From Cloeon dipterum (lineage: Eukaryota; Arthropoda; Insecta; Ephemeroptera; Baetidae): 64,000 nt of DNA. How positions within the stretch are numbered: position 1 is the first letter of the stretch; each line of letters starts with the position of its first letter. Of this stretch, positions 46,617 to 61,200 are shown piece after piece. The stretch is taken from NCBI RefSeq assembly GCF_949628265.1, contig NC_088786.1, positions 4,960,001 to 5,024,000 of the forward strand, in the 5' to 3' direction. A program made the position numbers and the translations under genes. The notes below the pieces were generated by a model, which did not search any database, was not told the DNA's origin, and worked only from the letters and a program-made list of their open reading frames with translations.

Positions 46617-48471
46617 CTGAAATACCAATCACTCTCCATTACCAATAGTGATAAAATAATTGTTTATAAATATATTTAAGCCTGAGACAATTACTAAAAA
46701 ATTAAAAATCAATATTTTTGGGTCGATCGCGTAAAAATATAAAACAAAAAATATATTTGAAACGATAGAGAAGATGTACTTCCTCTCCTGCACTCGATAA
46801 ACTTGACAAGATACGCTATAAACACAATCGTTTCTGCAAACATGTCGTGCAGTTTATGCACCTTTGTTCGCTGGATTGAAAGAATAGATTTCTTTTTTCC
46901 ATTAAATTGTCAGTTTACTCTCCACTATAACGCAGACAAAGCAAACATCAACTCTGCCTGTTGAATGGGATATATTCTGTTTTATTTGACAACTTGCTGC
47001 TCACGAAGTCAACGCTCTTTTAACTCTCTAAAGAAGAAGAAATGGGATGGGACATGCAGGCCGGAGGTAGACGAAAGAAAATTTGCACGCGAATGTAAAA
47101 GCGAGAAGAGGAAGTGGCCGTGTGGCGAATTCAAAAGGTCAATGTTTTTCACGCTCAAGAAAACGCTATATACCACTAAATCAGCAGCGGCAGTAAACCA
47201 CCTCGGTATTTCTACACTTTAAACAGCTGAAGTAAGAGATATTTTTTCTTATTTTGACCTCAACCTAACAAATCACTTAACTGAAAACAACAATTTATTG
47301 GATTTTTTTTAACGATTTGCAGACAAATTTAATAAAAGAGTTTCTAACCCAATATTTTTCTACTCTCACGCAAGAGCCGGCAACATTGTTTAAAGTGTCA
47401 AAAGTTTATATAGGTGAGCCCTAGACTTCTGAACAAACAGCAGTGCGATTTGTGAAACTGCACGGCACCGAATATGCTAAATTTAATCCGCTTCAAGTAT
47501 ACAAGCAGAGAGGCTCTTGCTGCCATCAATTTTTGTCGCCGCTTTCTCTTTCCGCAAAAATGTGAATATGAGCATGTTGCAGAACACGCATTCGGAGCTT
47601 ATTTTGAACTCTTCCGGAAAACTGGTTTCAAACGCAAAGGAATTGATATCCCGCTTTTCAACAGTATTCAGTCTCTAGCGCGCGGTTTCCTTTGGTTTGG
47701 CAAACTACTCTACAATCTCATGTATTAGCACATAACATTTCAACTCCTAATCCTCAATTTTGTTAAGTGAAGCTAACAATTTAACTATTTAAGGAGATGA
47801 CTTGGTTCCGGGTGCTATTTCAGATAATTAAGTTTAAGGGCAACGGTAAAAATACATCATAATATGCCGTCTGGAAAATACTTTCTGCATAAAACTATCA
47901 TTCCCTCTTGCAAGCCAATGTACTCGTCTAAATAAGTAACAATAAACGATTTTTCAACACAAAAGTCTAAGACAAGCAAAAACTCGACTTCAGCAGAAGC
48001 TGCGTTAAACAAGGAACACACATCAAAGCATCACGATGGAGTCAGAGGATTGACGCAGCAGGTAGCGGAAACAAGCCATGCAGCAGCAACGGTTTACTCA
48101 TTCACTACAATTTATTGGCAGGCTAGCTAACTAAATTGGATGAAAATTCGCTGCCTGGTTCGTCCTCTTCCGCGAACGCAGATGCTCGCTCACGTCAGCA
48201 AATTGGCGCCCGGAATACGGCGGCCAATAAATCGAAAACAATAAGCGATCGCGGAGGAAAATACGGAGACAATAGCGCAGCGAGTGCCAACTGCGCAATT
48301 TCTGAGCGCAAACGTTTCTCGCTGCTGATAAAAAGTATGGAAAACGAGTGTTTGCATTTTTCCTCGAGCCGTTGGCTCTGAAATATAAACGGACGGATAA
48401 ATAAAAAGCTGTACTTTCGCTTGATCGCATCTGATAATGAGGCCCATTACTCGGCACTAGTTGCATATGTA

Positions 48472-48484
48472 CACACACACACAC
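48472..48484. repeat. (CA)n microsatellite
   Basis: A short run of about six CA units. Confidence 0.8.
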
Positions 48485-51400
48485 AAAGTGATAACAACAG
48501 AGCTGCTGCTGGTAAGTAATTTCTCTTCTCTCAGTCAGCGGCGCGAAAGTGCGTTAATTCGTTCCATTGCTGCCTGACTGTACACAACATACAAATGTGA
48601 CGAGTGTTGCATTGAATCGGACAACAAAAGGCTGATACGAGAGTGTCTGGCAATTACGAAGCACTTTTTTGTTTTTTTACTGCACGCGAAGCGCACACTA
48701 AGTGACAGAAACGCCGTCAGAAAGAAGTATATCGTGGATTGAAATATTGTCGTTGCGTTGATGATACTATGAGGGGTCGTGCAAAGGTTAAAGACGTCAT
48801 TATCGGAAAAAGTGAAGAACACACATATATGCACCAAAACTGCTTGTTTTTCTCGGCGACATCTCACATTCTTAACACGGCTTTGTAATTTCAAGAAAGA
48901 CATTTCGAGCCAACAGACGATTGATGTGTTTACGAAATAAAGGTCAATTGGATGAAGTGAAACGTGAACTCTGTAAGTGAGCTACAGGCAAGACAAAGGA
49001 GAACTATCGGCGGCCGGATGCGGCCTCAGTTTGGAACAAAAGCCCTGAGCGCACCTGCACCTGCACTCCGGCCAGGCCCAGCGCAGAAAAGGCGTGAAAT
49101 CCGCCTGGTCTGGAGCTACTTTGCTTTTGTGTTTACATATTGTCGTCACGTGGCCCGGCCAGCCCAGCCGACTTTTGCATTTGGCCAGAAAGGAAGAGTG
49201 CATGTTTATGTTTGCATGTTGTGTACCTGTGAAAGTGAAGGTTGTTGATGTTGTTACGCGATTTCGTTTTCGCGATGATCGCAATCGCCACGGCGACATC
49301 GAGTTTAATCTCCGGCCTTAATATTTAAGAGAGATAGGGTTGATTGGATAATACATAGCCTTATTTGATCAAGCCCGAGCAGAAATTCCTGCTGTTAACC
49401 AAAGTGGCTGTCATTGAACTTTCAACTTGTTCCTTATACTGAGTGAGTTTATTGAGGTTCGTGTTTTGTTTGTAAAAACTGCGCGCGGGTCAACAACTCG
49501 CGACGGGATTTCCATATTGCTTGCTCTTGAAAAATTGGTTCATGGGTGGTTCTCACAGCCTGTTAAGACAAACTGGAATGGAGCGGTCTTGATGGTCTTT
49601 CCCAGTGAAAGGCGAAATCGAGTATTAAATGCGTTAAATGTATTGTTAATGCGAGTTCCACACCGGTGTAATTCGGTTTGTTTTAACATTAAAAAATGTG
49701 AAGTAACAACAGGGAATCCCTTGAATAGTTTCAAACGATGGCTTTGTGGACAGTTGCTCAATTAAGATAACCTTAAAAAACTCTTAATCCCGAGACGCAA
49801 TTATTTTAAGCTTTTATGTAATGCGTTCAGAGAGACGTTGATCGCGTCTAATTAAACGAAGTAGCTCCGAAACTGGGTTATCACTTAATCAATGGCTCCA
49901 AATCGATAATCTCTTCTTCGCCCTTGGGCTGATTGCACGCGCGCCAACAATAAATTTGTCGCGAGTTGCAAATCCGCCAAGACTCATCGTTTTTGCTAGT
50001 GGTAGCGGATTGTGTATAACATGTAGGTAGTAGCAGTGAGTTCTATCAAGGTCGTTTCACTTTAAGCCGAATTAGCATTCAGTTTGCGCCGGCAGTTAAG
50101 TGGAAAAATGAATAACGCACAACAGTGGTGCGCGCGAGTCGAGTGCCAAAACCGTGCGGGCAGAAGTGTGATTTGAAATTGACGCTGCAGCTTGAAGCAC
50201 ATTGTACAATTTTCTCCTGGGTTCGAGGAAAGAAAGAAAGAAAGGGTGATATCATTCTTTTGGACACTACTTGCGCTATTAATGCGAACGCTATACGCCC
50301 GATGAAAGGAAATCCGCCCAGCTCGGAAATGACCACTAGAAATTTCTAATCGCCAGCAAATTACAGAACACTCTCAATTTCTGTTTTGTTACCGGAAAGC
50401 GGGTGATAGGGTTGTGCTTAAAATTGTTTTAAGTAAACCACTAAAATTAAATTTATTTTATCATGTTTTCTATTCGTCAAGTCAAACACACTGTTTTTCA
50501 GTAAAAAGCCATGTGACTCAACACAGCATTCGAATTTTTGTTAACGTGATCACGAATTTCATCAAGTTTAATGTTGATATGGTAAAAATGCTTGCGTTTA
50601 AATATTTTGAAAATAAATGAACTTGTTAAAATATATTTGAGATAATTTTAATTTAATTGATATCAACAAAGGGTCAATCTAAATCAATGAAATTTGGACT
50701 TCTCCCTTGATAGTCAATTTCTCGTCAAGATTTTAGTAAAATTTTGTCATTTTACTATGTATTTGGGATTTATTTGTCGAAAAGTTCCAGAAAATTCTGT
50801 AGCACTCTACTTAAGTCAGCTTTCTTTTTATTGTTTTCCTGATCACGCTGATTAATCGATTTGGTGGCGGTCAAATTTCTGGAATTCGCTAAATTTTGTG
50901 CTTGAATGCAATATTCATGCTTTTTTTCCTACAATTTGACTGAGCATGAGAGACTTTCTAGTAAAAATCTTGTGCTGACGGGCTGAAAAGTTAACTTCCG
51001 CAGTGCTTCCTCTTCTCGCCCCCCTAACTTACCCCTATCTCGGGAATGGTCAAACATTCCTTTTCCAAATGTCTAAAAATGTTATTTATTGCTTGGGCTC
51101 CCTGCTGCGAAGCATATGTGCCTGCCACCCGCAAAGCCATTCAGCTCGCCCCCATAACAGCATAACCTTGATTCTTTGTTAAGAAAGAAAAGCATTCCAC
51201 AAAATTTTCTGTCTTCTTCCACCCGGTTACTTCCACCCAGGTTACTCGTTCAAGCAGCAGAGAATTTAGTTTAGTGCGAGCAGCCAAGCCGATCACTTCT
51301 CCAGCCTAAATACTACGTCTTTCACAATACACCAAAGCTTCCTTCCTTTAGGTACGTTTTTTGGAATTTTCCATAGCTTTGAAATTTACTATTAAGTTGC

Positions 51401-53583
51401 CGTTCTTTTTCACTGAAATTTCGGCTCCGATAAAAAATATTATGAAGGAAGTTGCTCAGTATTTGTGCATTACACCTTTTCTGTTTTGTCAAACATCATT
51501 CCAACAATTAAACACAACGAGATCGATCTATTTTTTGACCAAACATTCCAAATATTAAATTAAGTTGCTTTTTCGCATTTTCGTGTTCAGGATAGTACGT
51601 TCTACTTACCGCCACATTCAATTAAGCTCGATTACACACAGTGTTTGCGAGTGATCCATTAGCAAATTGCGGACAATTTGGCGGATAGTACAATATGTTT
51701 GTGTTTGGCAAAGGGGCGGCTCGCGTGCAGTGCAGCGCGCTGCTGTCCAATTAGCCGCGAGCGCACGTTGCGCACGTTAGTGTCTTAATGAAATGTTTGT
51801 GCATCTCGCATGCGAGCACACACACACACACCAGCCAGAGAGTGCATCGGCCGGCCGGTGAACAGAGAGCCAACTTGTCTGGCGCGACCGCTTTTAATTA
51901 TCCACCATTTCTATTTAATTGGCGGTGATGCGCGCGGCTCGCGAGGAAACAAGTCTCCAGCAAGTCTGGCGAGCCTCTGCTCCACTTTCACCCCGCGAGC
52001 TGCTGGAAACTCGCGTACGTAGCAACGGACGTGATTCACTCGCTTCAAAATAATTATACAAATGCAACGCGGCGGGCAGGTAAACACGTAATCAGCGCCT
52101 ATGGTTTCGTGTGTGAGTGTGTGTGTGTGTGCGGTCTATTTTGCGGAGAAAGGGGGAAACTGGTCGGTATACTGCTGCGTGGGCCACGATCCTCCGGTAA
52201 TCATGTCAAGTGGTTAATACACTTGATTAGACGAGTATTTCAGTAAAAACGGCAAGAAACATTCATGACCTCAACTTTCTTGGCTTGAAGGAAACATATT
52301 TTGTGACACGACATCCGAGTAAAAGTAGAAAAAGTCTCAAATGAATATTTTTCATTATATATTATCAGACACTGATGGAAATTAATGTTAGAAACAGTTA
52401 ATTAACTTTTTATTCTAAAGAAACACGCAAGCTCAAAGGGACCAACATTTTTAAAAATTTAATTGACTGCTTTGAATTAGAATTGTAAATTTAGTTTATA
52501 TTAAAAAGCAAAGAACAATTTCGGCTTGTGGCTTGATCAAGAGTTAAATGAAGTAGGTTTTCAGGTAAGCCATAATTGAGACATGACTGAAATTTCGAAA
52601 TCTTCCTGCAGCAAGATAGATGTATGTGTGGCCATTAAACTTTCGCAATTAGCATCTTTCTTTTTCATTCATGATCTGCTTTTGCCGGCCACGCTGAGCA
52701 GGTCGTCTTGGGCTGCTGGAAAGTGGGAGTTGGCCGTGTGTTTCGTGCGCGCGCACCGCTTTTAAAATCAAGCGAGGCAATACGTATTAAGCTGGCTGCG
52801 TTCGCGGCGAGAGGCCAGTCAGTCAGTCAGCGCGGCGCTTCAAGTGAACGTGCGGTCGATACAAGCTCCAAATCCGTATCATTTCCATGTGAACCAGACG
52901 ACAACAAAGTAGCAACAGAGATACGACCTGACCGACCGACAGCAGACCGTGCCTCCACATCTCCTTGTTCTCATTGCAGACCAGCTTTCTGAATGAATTT
53001 CCCGACGTGGTCAGTATTCCCGTGCAAACACTAACCCACAAATTTCGGCTGTCTCGCGATTTTTCACTTTATTGCCACAATCAAGCCGGTTTCAAAAGAG
53101 CGCCGGATTTCTACATTATTTCTAGAAAGTCTGTCCGACGTTTGACACTGGAACACGTGCAAAACAAACGTTTGCATAGCGGAGCGACTAATCGCGCTCT
53201 TTGATTAGCTCCCCCTTTCTTTGCTCTCGCCTCGCTCGCTCGCGATTGCACGGCTCCTAAATTTATTTCGATGACACGGGGTCAGAATCAATATCAATGG
53301 ACGCACGTGCGAAGGGAAAATAAATGTGTCACTCCGGCTGCTGGAGTTGGAGGCTACAACACTTGGAGGCCTCTCTTCGTGCAGCAAAATCGATACTCGC
53401 CGCCGCCAAATCCGCCTCTCGCGCTGCTTCCTCCTTTTGCACCTGTTTACGAGACGAGCACACACGGATCGCGACCCATAATTGCACACTTTGTTACTTT
53501 CCGCGAGATTAATACGCCAGCCTACGGTACACCGGCACGCACGCACTCTAATTGCGCAATTACGAAAACCGAGTTTGTTGATG

Positions 53584-53602
53584 TTATTATTATTATTATT
53601 AT
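53584..53602. repeat. (TTA)n microsatellite
   Basis: About six TTA units within a GC-richer neighbourhood. Confidence 0.8.
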
Positions 53603-56600
53603 TTGCGAGCCGGCCGATCGCCCGTCAGTTTTGAGGCACCGCGCGAGCATCACCCGCCGAGAAACTTGTTTTTCAGACACATGATCCGTCCAACAACCTG
53701 TGTGGCAATGCACAAACGGCCGGCACGTACTATTTCAAATTAAGGAAGCTCGCAGACAGTTCACTTCCGGTTCCACTCAATGAATGAACTTACGGGAATG
53801 AAAAAGACAAAAAGACGTAACTGGAAAGCCACACAGCAGAGGCATTTTAGTGGTTTGCCTGACCGAATGGAGATAGCTGGAAATGTCATTATAATTTCCT
53901 AACACGATTGCACAAAGCCAACGATCTCAATTACTTTTGAACGAACTCGAGCAGTAAGTTGAATCATACAGCAGGGGCTATTATTTTAAGGAAACATTTC
54001 ACTTGAGTGCGTGTGCCTGCGTTCGTAATTTTTTCCACTTGAGAGAAACGAAGCGATGCAACCTTCACGATTTCCGAATCGTAAAACACACGATTGGCAG
54101 CTGGCGCGCTGTTGAAACGAGAACCCTCTCACTCGCGGCAGCGTTATCATCATTAGGGCGCACGTTGCGCGTTTTGCTCAATTTGCTTCTTTCCTGCCGG
54201 AGCAAAGAGAGAATTGAAGGATGCCCATAAATTAACACGTTTCTTAAAGACGCAATAAGAACGGGTTCTTCGCCACTGCCGCCGACGCCGCGTGCAACAG
54301 TGTTTCCCAGTGAAAATAATATAAGGAAAAGAAACTATGCATACTAAAAGAAATTTTTGCACTTTGCTTCATCAAAACAACTCAATTTTCCTTCGACATT
54401 AGATCACTGTTTTTAATTAACTCATCATTTTATTAAAAACAACGGCTGTGCAATTAGAAGAAAACTTCCTGGTTTCAAGCTGTAATTAATTGCATATAAG
54501 TTTTACCTTTAAACGTTAAATTTTAAAAATTGAAAAACTCGCAGTATACAATAAAGAGCATTTGCATTTGGTTTATTTCTTTAAACGCAATTAATATAAA
54601 AATGAACAAAGAAAGGAATTATAGCAAAAACCAGAAACAAATTGTTAGTTGACTCTTATCTTAATCTGTTAAGTAAATTTATTATTTACTTTCCTCATTC
54701 CTTATTTAAATGTCAGTTTAGCATTTTTTAAACTAGTAACAAATTAATCACACAATTTTGCTCCCTTCACAAAATTTAAATAAACAAATCCATCCAGAAG
54801 GTTAGAGGAAATGCAGGAGATGAGATTTTAGAAACGCAGTCAGTTCAGAAGATCTGTATGGTGGTGCGAAAAGGAGGAAGGAACCTAGACCTAAATTCGA
54901 ATGTGTGCGTTTGGCCTTGTGTATGGAAATAAAGCTGCGGCGGTGGCGGCGCGCCTCTCTGACTTTTCAACTTGGACCGCGCGCGACGCGAGGCCGATTC
55001 ATATGAATACACACATCCGAGTGAGACACAAAGCGCTCGAAAATTTTTTTATTCAAGACCGCCAGTCGTCGGCCGACTTGTCTGTCTGCATTGATCGAGG
55101 GTCGCGACGGTCAATATCTTCCATTTTTTAAGTGCACGCGCGAGCAACCGCCTTCAATTGCCAGGATTAACAAGCAGAATGTGACATCACGCGTGAGGAT
55201 GATGGAGGATCATAAATCTCGCCGACACTGCTTGCAATCATAGCCTCGCAAGTTTCAGATGAAAAACAATCGCTATAGCGAGATAGTGCTGCATTATAAT
55301 ATAGTTGCCGTTTTTCAACCGGTGCGAAAATCCTTGACGCGTGCATGCTTTGATGAATATTGCGTTCTAAATTAGGGTTCCGAGTCTAAATAGGAAAGCA
55401 GGTTTTTATACCTAGCCCGGAAGACCTGCATTTATTCGTAAACAATCTATAAAAAGAGTTTTGTAACTGCTATTATAGGAAAACAAAAGTGCTCCTAATA
55501 AGGCCATTTTCTAGCCCGTTTATTTTCTACTTTTTAAATCAAAATTAAATTTTGTATCGTAATTTAAAACTTATTATTCATTAAATTAGCACCTCTTATC
55601 CACTGCGTATGTACTTGCAGGTTAATTTGACTTTAAAGACAGTCGGAAGACTTAAAAACTAGTGATAAGCTATCAGACTGGAACTGTCTAGAAAGACAAA
55701 AACAATTCGATTTCCCGCTGCTCGAGAAACCTTGGAAAAGCAGCAGGAGACAATGTTCTCGAGCTTCTTCACTTATTTATTCGACGCCCCCTGCTTTTCC
55801 TGAGTGATTTCGGTGGCGTGCGAAAAACGCGGAAGGTGACCGTGATCCACGCGAGTGTTTCGATGGGCCTTGACATCTGCGAGCATCGCGTTTTTCCTCC
55901 GTTCCGATTACGTGCTGCCGAGCACACACACAAAACTATTTTCATCGCAGTTAACGTTTCACTCTTTCGATATATTAGACGTTTCTGTCGCGTGCGACAC
56001 GATTTGGTCATATTGGGGAGTGAAATTTGGCGACAGTGCCAGTTAACTTTGATGTCTCAGGGAAATTTTCCCATCTAAGTAATTTGATTGATTTCTAAAT
56101 TATTGGTTAAGTCTACGCAACGCAAGCGTTACGTCATTCTTAAAATGCTTGTTATTTGTTTTATTCTTACACGATACTGCTTAGAAAATTAACCGCAGAA
56201 GCAAGAAGTAAAGGAAAGATTTAAATTTGCGTAAAATTTTACACGTTGATTCGCTTTTCTAGTTGTGGAGGAGGCAGCACAATATTGAGAGAAGGAGAGG
56301 GAACAATGACAATTTTTTGTTTCCTTAACTAAACGGTTCTATGGTATGAAGCAGTTGTCGAGGTATAGGAACCCTCTATTAATATGATAAATAATATCCT
56401 CGAAAATTTACACAGCCTATCCATTAAGAGAAGCAGCATGGAGCCTTGAACATATTATTGTTGTTGTGCTTACAAAAATCTTACAAATAAATCGCGATAT
56501 TAGCTCTGGGTTCCATAAGAGTATTAAAAATGTTTCTCATGCTTGAAAAAGTTATATCTTAATTTAATGTAATTTGCAAGTTATCTCCACTTCTAGCTAT

Positions 56601-58204
56601 CTTTCCCAATGACTAATGAAGTTGAAACCTTCTAGAGTAAACAATTTTAAGTACTTCTTTTGGCAAAACTGCGACTTAGTTACGAGTTTCGGTTGAAGCA
56701 CGTTCAGCGACGGGCATACTTTTTGCGGCTAGGACAGAAATAAACCAAGAAGGCACTCAGGCGCCTTTTTGAAAGTCGACTCATATAAACATGGGACGAT
56801 TTTAGTTGCCAAAGGTTGTTGCACAATTAAAATAGCGAGACGAGGCTAGCGATTATTTCATAGAAACGAAACGCACTTATATGCGGTGGAGGTTTGCCAA
56901 GAATTGATCAAATTTCATTCTCACTCTGAAGTTATACGAGTGTATTAAATGCAAAGCAATCAACCGCGGATCGTTATCCGTGCTGTTTGCATAAGCTTTG
57001 AAAAATGACCGATTTTCGAAATTAACAATTTTGAGAAATTTATATCCGCTTGATCGATTTAACGATCCCTTCTTCTGCCTCACGCGTTTCGCTCGTAAAA
57101 CGAGAGTCACCAAATCCGCCTTGTAAAGAGACTATCTAGAGCTCGGGCCGATTTAATACTTTGAGAAATTTTGTTTAAGAGCTGAGGAGATTTGATTTTT
57201 TTCTTCTGCAGATATGCAAGTAATTTTATCACTTGATATTTTCATAAACAAGAGATTAGTTATTTTTGATAACATAATTATATGGATATTCATTCGTTGT
57301 TCAAAGGCAAATTAATGTCACGACCTCGAACTACAGCCAAAACAGTTTTTTAGTACGCAGTAAAATATAAGCATCTTCAGATATTAAATCGTTCCCACTA
57401 ATTTCTTCATTCCTTTGCGACGCATATATATGATTTGTACACACTAAACAAATAATATTGATAAAACATATTCATAACACATTTCGTCTCAGGAACTGTA
57501 TATCCTCCATTATCTCATCCGATAAGGTATTAAATATTCGACAGTATTTTACATCATTGTGGGTACGGCCAGTGCTGCGTAGGCGGCTCTGGTCGACCGA
57601 CCAGGAGACGAAATATATTATGTGTGTTGATTTCAATGCACGCAGTTGCAACGTGCGTTGACCCAAATTCGGCGCGCACACAAAATTGAATAGCTGCTGC
57701 TCGTGCTCATACGCACGGCTGGAAAAGCTGCTTGACACACAGACTGCGTCTACCTCGTTTGGTTCAATTATTGACACAGCGTGCAAATAAAAACAAAAAC
57801 AAACTCTCTTTTAATTTCCGTCTCGTCTGTCACGAACGTTATCAGAATCAGAAAATATTATGATTTCACGCTAGAGAGACTTTTGTTCTTATCGGTCACA
57901 GTCGAAGCAAACAAAAGGGAAATCTAATCTCACACTGAGGGTGTTAGCCCCTTTTTTGGGTCGATTAATTGGATTTCGGCTCGTCACGTTAGGGTTATGC
58001 GAAGCTCCGAAAAAGAATGAACCCGGCGTTTCCGCAAAATTCGTGTGTGCATGGCGTAAGGGTAATAAAATAATACGTTTTCCCATCCAAACCTTCCTGA
58101 AAGTCGGCAACCTTGACATTCCTGTTCGCTTGACTTGCTCAATTGGCGATGAATTAATTTTATTATTTTTCTCTGCGTTATTACAGAGAGGCCGTGCAGC
58201 TGAG

Positions 58205-61200
58205 ATGCCCCAAAGAAAACAGCCGAGATCGCTGAAGACATTAAGCCAAGAGTGTATTACATATCATCTGGCCGTCACCTGTCGCAAGCTGCAGGTATGA
58301 TCGGGCTGATTAATTGAGCCTCATTTCACTCTCTCAGGCCCCCGGCCCCACCGTCGTCAGACTGACTCACAATCAGCCAGTCAGCAGGCCTAAGGTCACT
58401 GCGTGACATATTACTTTCCACCAGCAGTATTAATTGCGCCTTTCGCATCGCGTAATAATGCACAAACACATATACGTACACTCGCTCATTCCAGCGGATC
58501 GAATTGCGCGCCTTTTTACTATGCCTCGCGTAGTAAAAGCAGTGTTCTTACATGTGCATACGCTCAAAGTGGCAATCATCCAGCTTTTCCATTGATCAGG
58601 TTGAGACAACTAAGGAGAGACGCCACGCACACTTAAATTGCTTTCTGCTAACAATAGTCTCTGGAATTACATCAGCAATTAAATTCTCCATGTTTGACAC
58701 CTATTAAAATATACAGCACAATTCTCATTAGTTTAATAGCGCAAATTATAATTTTTTCCTTTTCAGGCGGCGGCTCAAGATGGTGCGGCACCGCAAGTTT
58801 TGAGCCTGACCAAGAAGAAGCTGCGACCTTTGTTCCAGAACAATCTACCAGGCCCTATCAGGACCGACCTTCTGCGTGAGACGTCCCGCATCCTCAACTC
58901 GCCACCCTCGGACGGCTCCAGCTCGCCAGGGGCGGGTCCGGCGGCCCTTTATCTGCTTACGCTGCTTCTATCGCCTGACGTCAAAAGTTTGCGCATCGAA
59001 TTGTGCTGCTACTACGGATGCAGTCACCAGGTCAATAAATACCCATTCGATTTTCGTGACTGAATCGTCATTTACAAATAAGAAATTCTGGGAAAGTAAA
59101 TTTTATGCAGCCCAGATTTTAATTTGGTATAGCCACTCTGCCTTTCTCAAAATATCCATTCGTTTAAAATTCGCAAATACTAGCAAAATCGCAAGTCTGG
59201 CATCCTTTCACATTTACAACTGAGTCCCGGCTGGCGCAAATTGGCGCCGTGCGGCTTTTGCAGTCCATAAAATTAGATTTTCAAGTGATCTCACACGCGA
59301 GAGGCGTGGTGAAAAAGAGATTAATTAGCCCCCGACCTCGAGATTCCGCGCGCTCGCAATTCATCCGTTGTACCGTGGATTCAGCTTTACAGCTTTATTG
59401 AAGGCAATAAAATTATACTCGCAAGCTGCTCAGTCTGGCACGCTGCCCGAATTCCGCGGATGCAAATCGGCAGCCGGCTGCTTGATCATTCGCCGGCCAG
59501 CACATTTTTGTGCATTGAATTCAATTAGCCGGTGACTCGCACTTTGCTCGCACTCAGCCAGCAGGCAAACACTTTTCGGAAAGAGGGCCGTTGACACCAA
59601 AAGCAGCGTTTGCCACGCATTGCGAATACGCGCATGGACAAAAAATTTGTTTGCTTTGTAATTTACTCGATGACAAAACTTTTGAAACGTGTTTTTTTTT
59701 TCGATTTCAGGCTGCGTTGTTGCGACTGCTGGCGCAGGAGGGCACCGGACTGCGAAGCCTGGAGATCGCGCGGACGGCCCTGCTTCGGCTGGACAAGAGC
59801 CTCCTCAGCTCGGCCTTGACCGCGGCTCCCTCGCTCAGGAAACTGGTCATGCGAAACATCGCCAACGACGCAATTTTGAAGGTACTATTATTTTGGTAAC
59901 TGAAATTCCAAACCGACTGAGAGCCAGATTGAGTTGCAGAGCGGCCGCTGCTAAACGGTCGCGTCACAGTAATTGGCAGTCGCTGCTTTCACTTTTCGTG
60001 ACTAATTGCTGTTTAATTTGCATCTAAAACACACCTGCTGAATATTTTATACATGCCCGTTTTATTCACCGTTTCACCTGCTTCGAGGACAGTTTATTTT
60101 TTTTTATCTACTTGACTTAAAGTGAGCACACGACTCGTCAGTGTATGTCTGTCAAGTGTATGTAATCGGAGGCTCCTTTTACACTTTTGCAATTAGACGA
60201 CGTTATGAAACTAAAGAGATGCAGCAGCAAGCAGCGGCTCTTGACATTTCATCCGAGTGCCATTTGCTCTTCTCTTCTTGTTTGCCGACCCAATTAGGTC
60301 CAGTTTATATTTGCACGGTCAATCCTCACACTCAGTTACACTCAAGGCTTTGTAAATCGAACCTTCATACTTGCAATTAGTTATGACTCGCCACGCGCAG
60401 CCGCTAATCTTCTGGCGTCATTTTGCTATTTTGAAATAGAAAATGCTAATTTGGAATAACATTGGAATGTAATTTTCAGATCATTGGAGCCAGTTGTCCA
60501 AATTTGGAGGAGCTGGACGTGGCCCACTCGCGTCAGGTGACCGATAATGGTGTGCAAGACCTTCTAGTCAGCGTTGAGTTTAAAGACAAGACTTCACCCG
60601 ACCACAACGAGGACGCCCAACGCCGAAAGTCGCCAGTACAACGATGGGGGAAGCTGCGCATGCTGTCAAAGTTGGTGCCGTGGATGAAAAGCGAAAACTC
60701 AGGTTGGACGGATTTAAATTGCCAAAAACCTCTGCCTTACCTAACAAATTATTTATATTTTTTATCAGACAAGCACAAAAAGGTTCTGCTTCACTATTGC
60801 GAGAGACGCAACCCGCTCTGCTCCTCTCTCCACACACTGGACATCAGCAACACGGGGGTCAGCACGACAGGGGTGCTACTCGCCCTGAACCACGCACCCA
60901 GATTACAGTCCTTTGGTGACTACGCGCACACTGGCACTGCTCTGGAGGCTTTGGATAAGACCCCGGTCCAGAATGAAAATCGCAACAACAGGTGAAGAAA
61001 CGTTTTGCCCTGAAAATTTATTTAAATAATAGATTCGTATTTGTGTGTTGCAAAAAAATGTTAAAAAGTCAAATATATCCTGTGTTTGACACTTCCAATA
61101 AAATTAAAATTGTGGTTTGCTCATCTAGGTTCCACCTGATAGCTGCAAGGGTTGTGAGAGCCACCCAGAACCGTTTAGAATCGATCATACACCACTGCCC

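Larger units (their letters stand above)
46617..58204. other. Gene-poor 11.5-kb interval
   Basis: I found no exon with splice and domain support here on either strand. It should hold the TTLL5 start exon(s), possibly a bidirectional regulatory region and the 5' UTR of the leucine-rich-repeat gene. Composition swings between AT-rich stretches and GC-rich patches (for example 48120-48320, 51700-52030, 52680-53560, 54900-55200). Microsatellites occur at 48472-48484 (CA), 52110-52132 (TG-rich) and 53584-53602 (TTA). Confidence 0.5.

Noticed and set aside
48131-48484. 117-codon minus-strand open frame as a possible TTLL5 N-terminal exon
   Set aside because: It shows none of the expected TTL-fold residues and no fitting splice sites, and overlaps a CA repeat.
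58205-58294. F-box at the N-terminus of the LRR protein
   Set aside because: The segment around LSQECITYHLAVTCRKLQ lacks the LP..(L/I)...I(F/L) pattern and tryptophan of an F-box.
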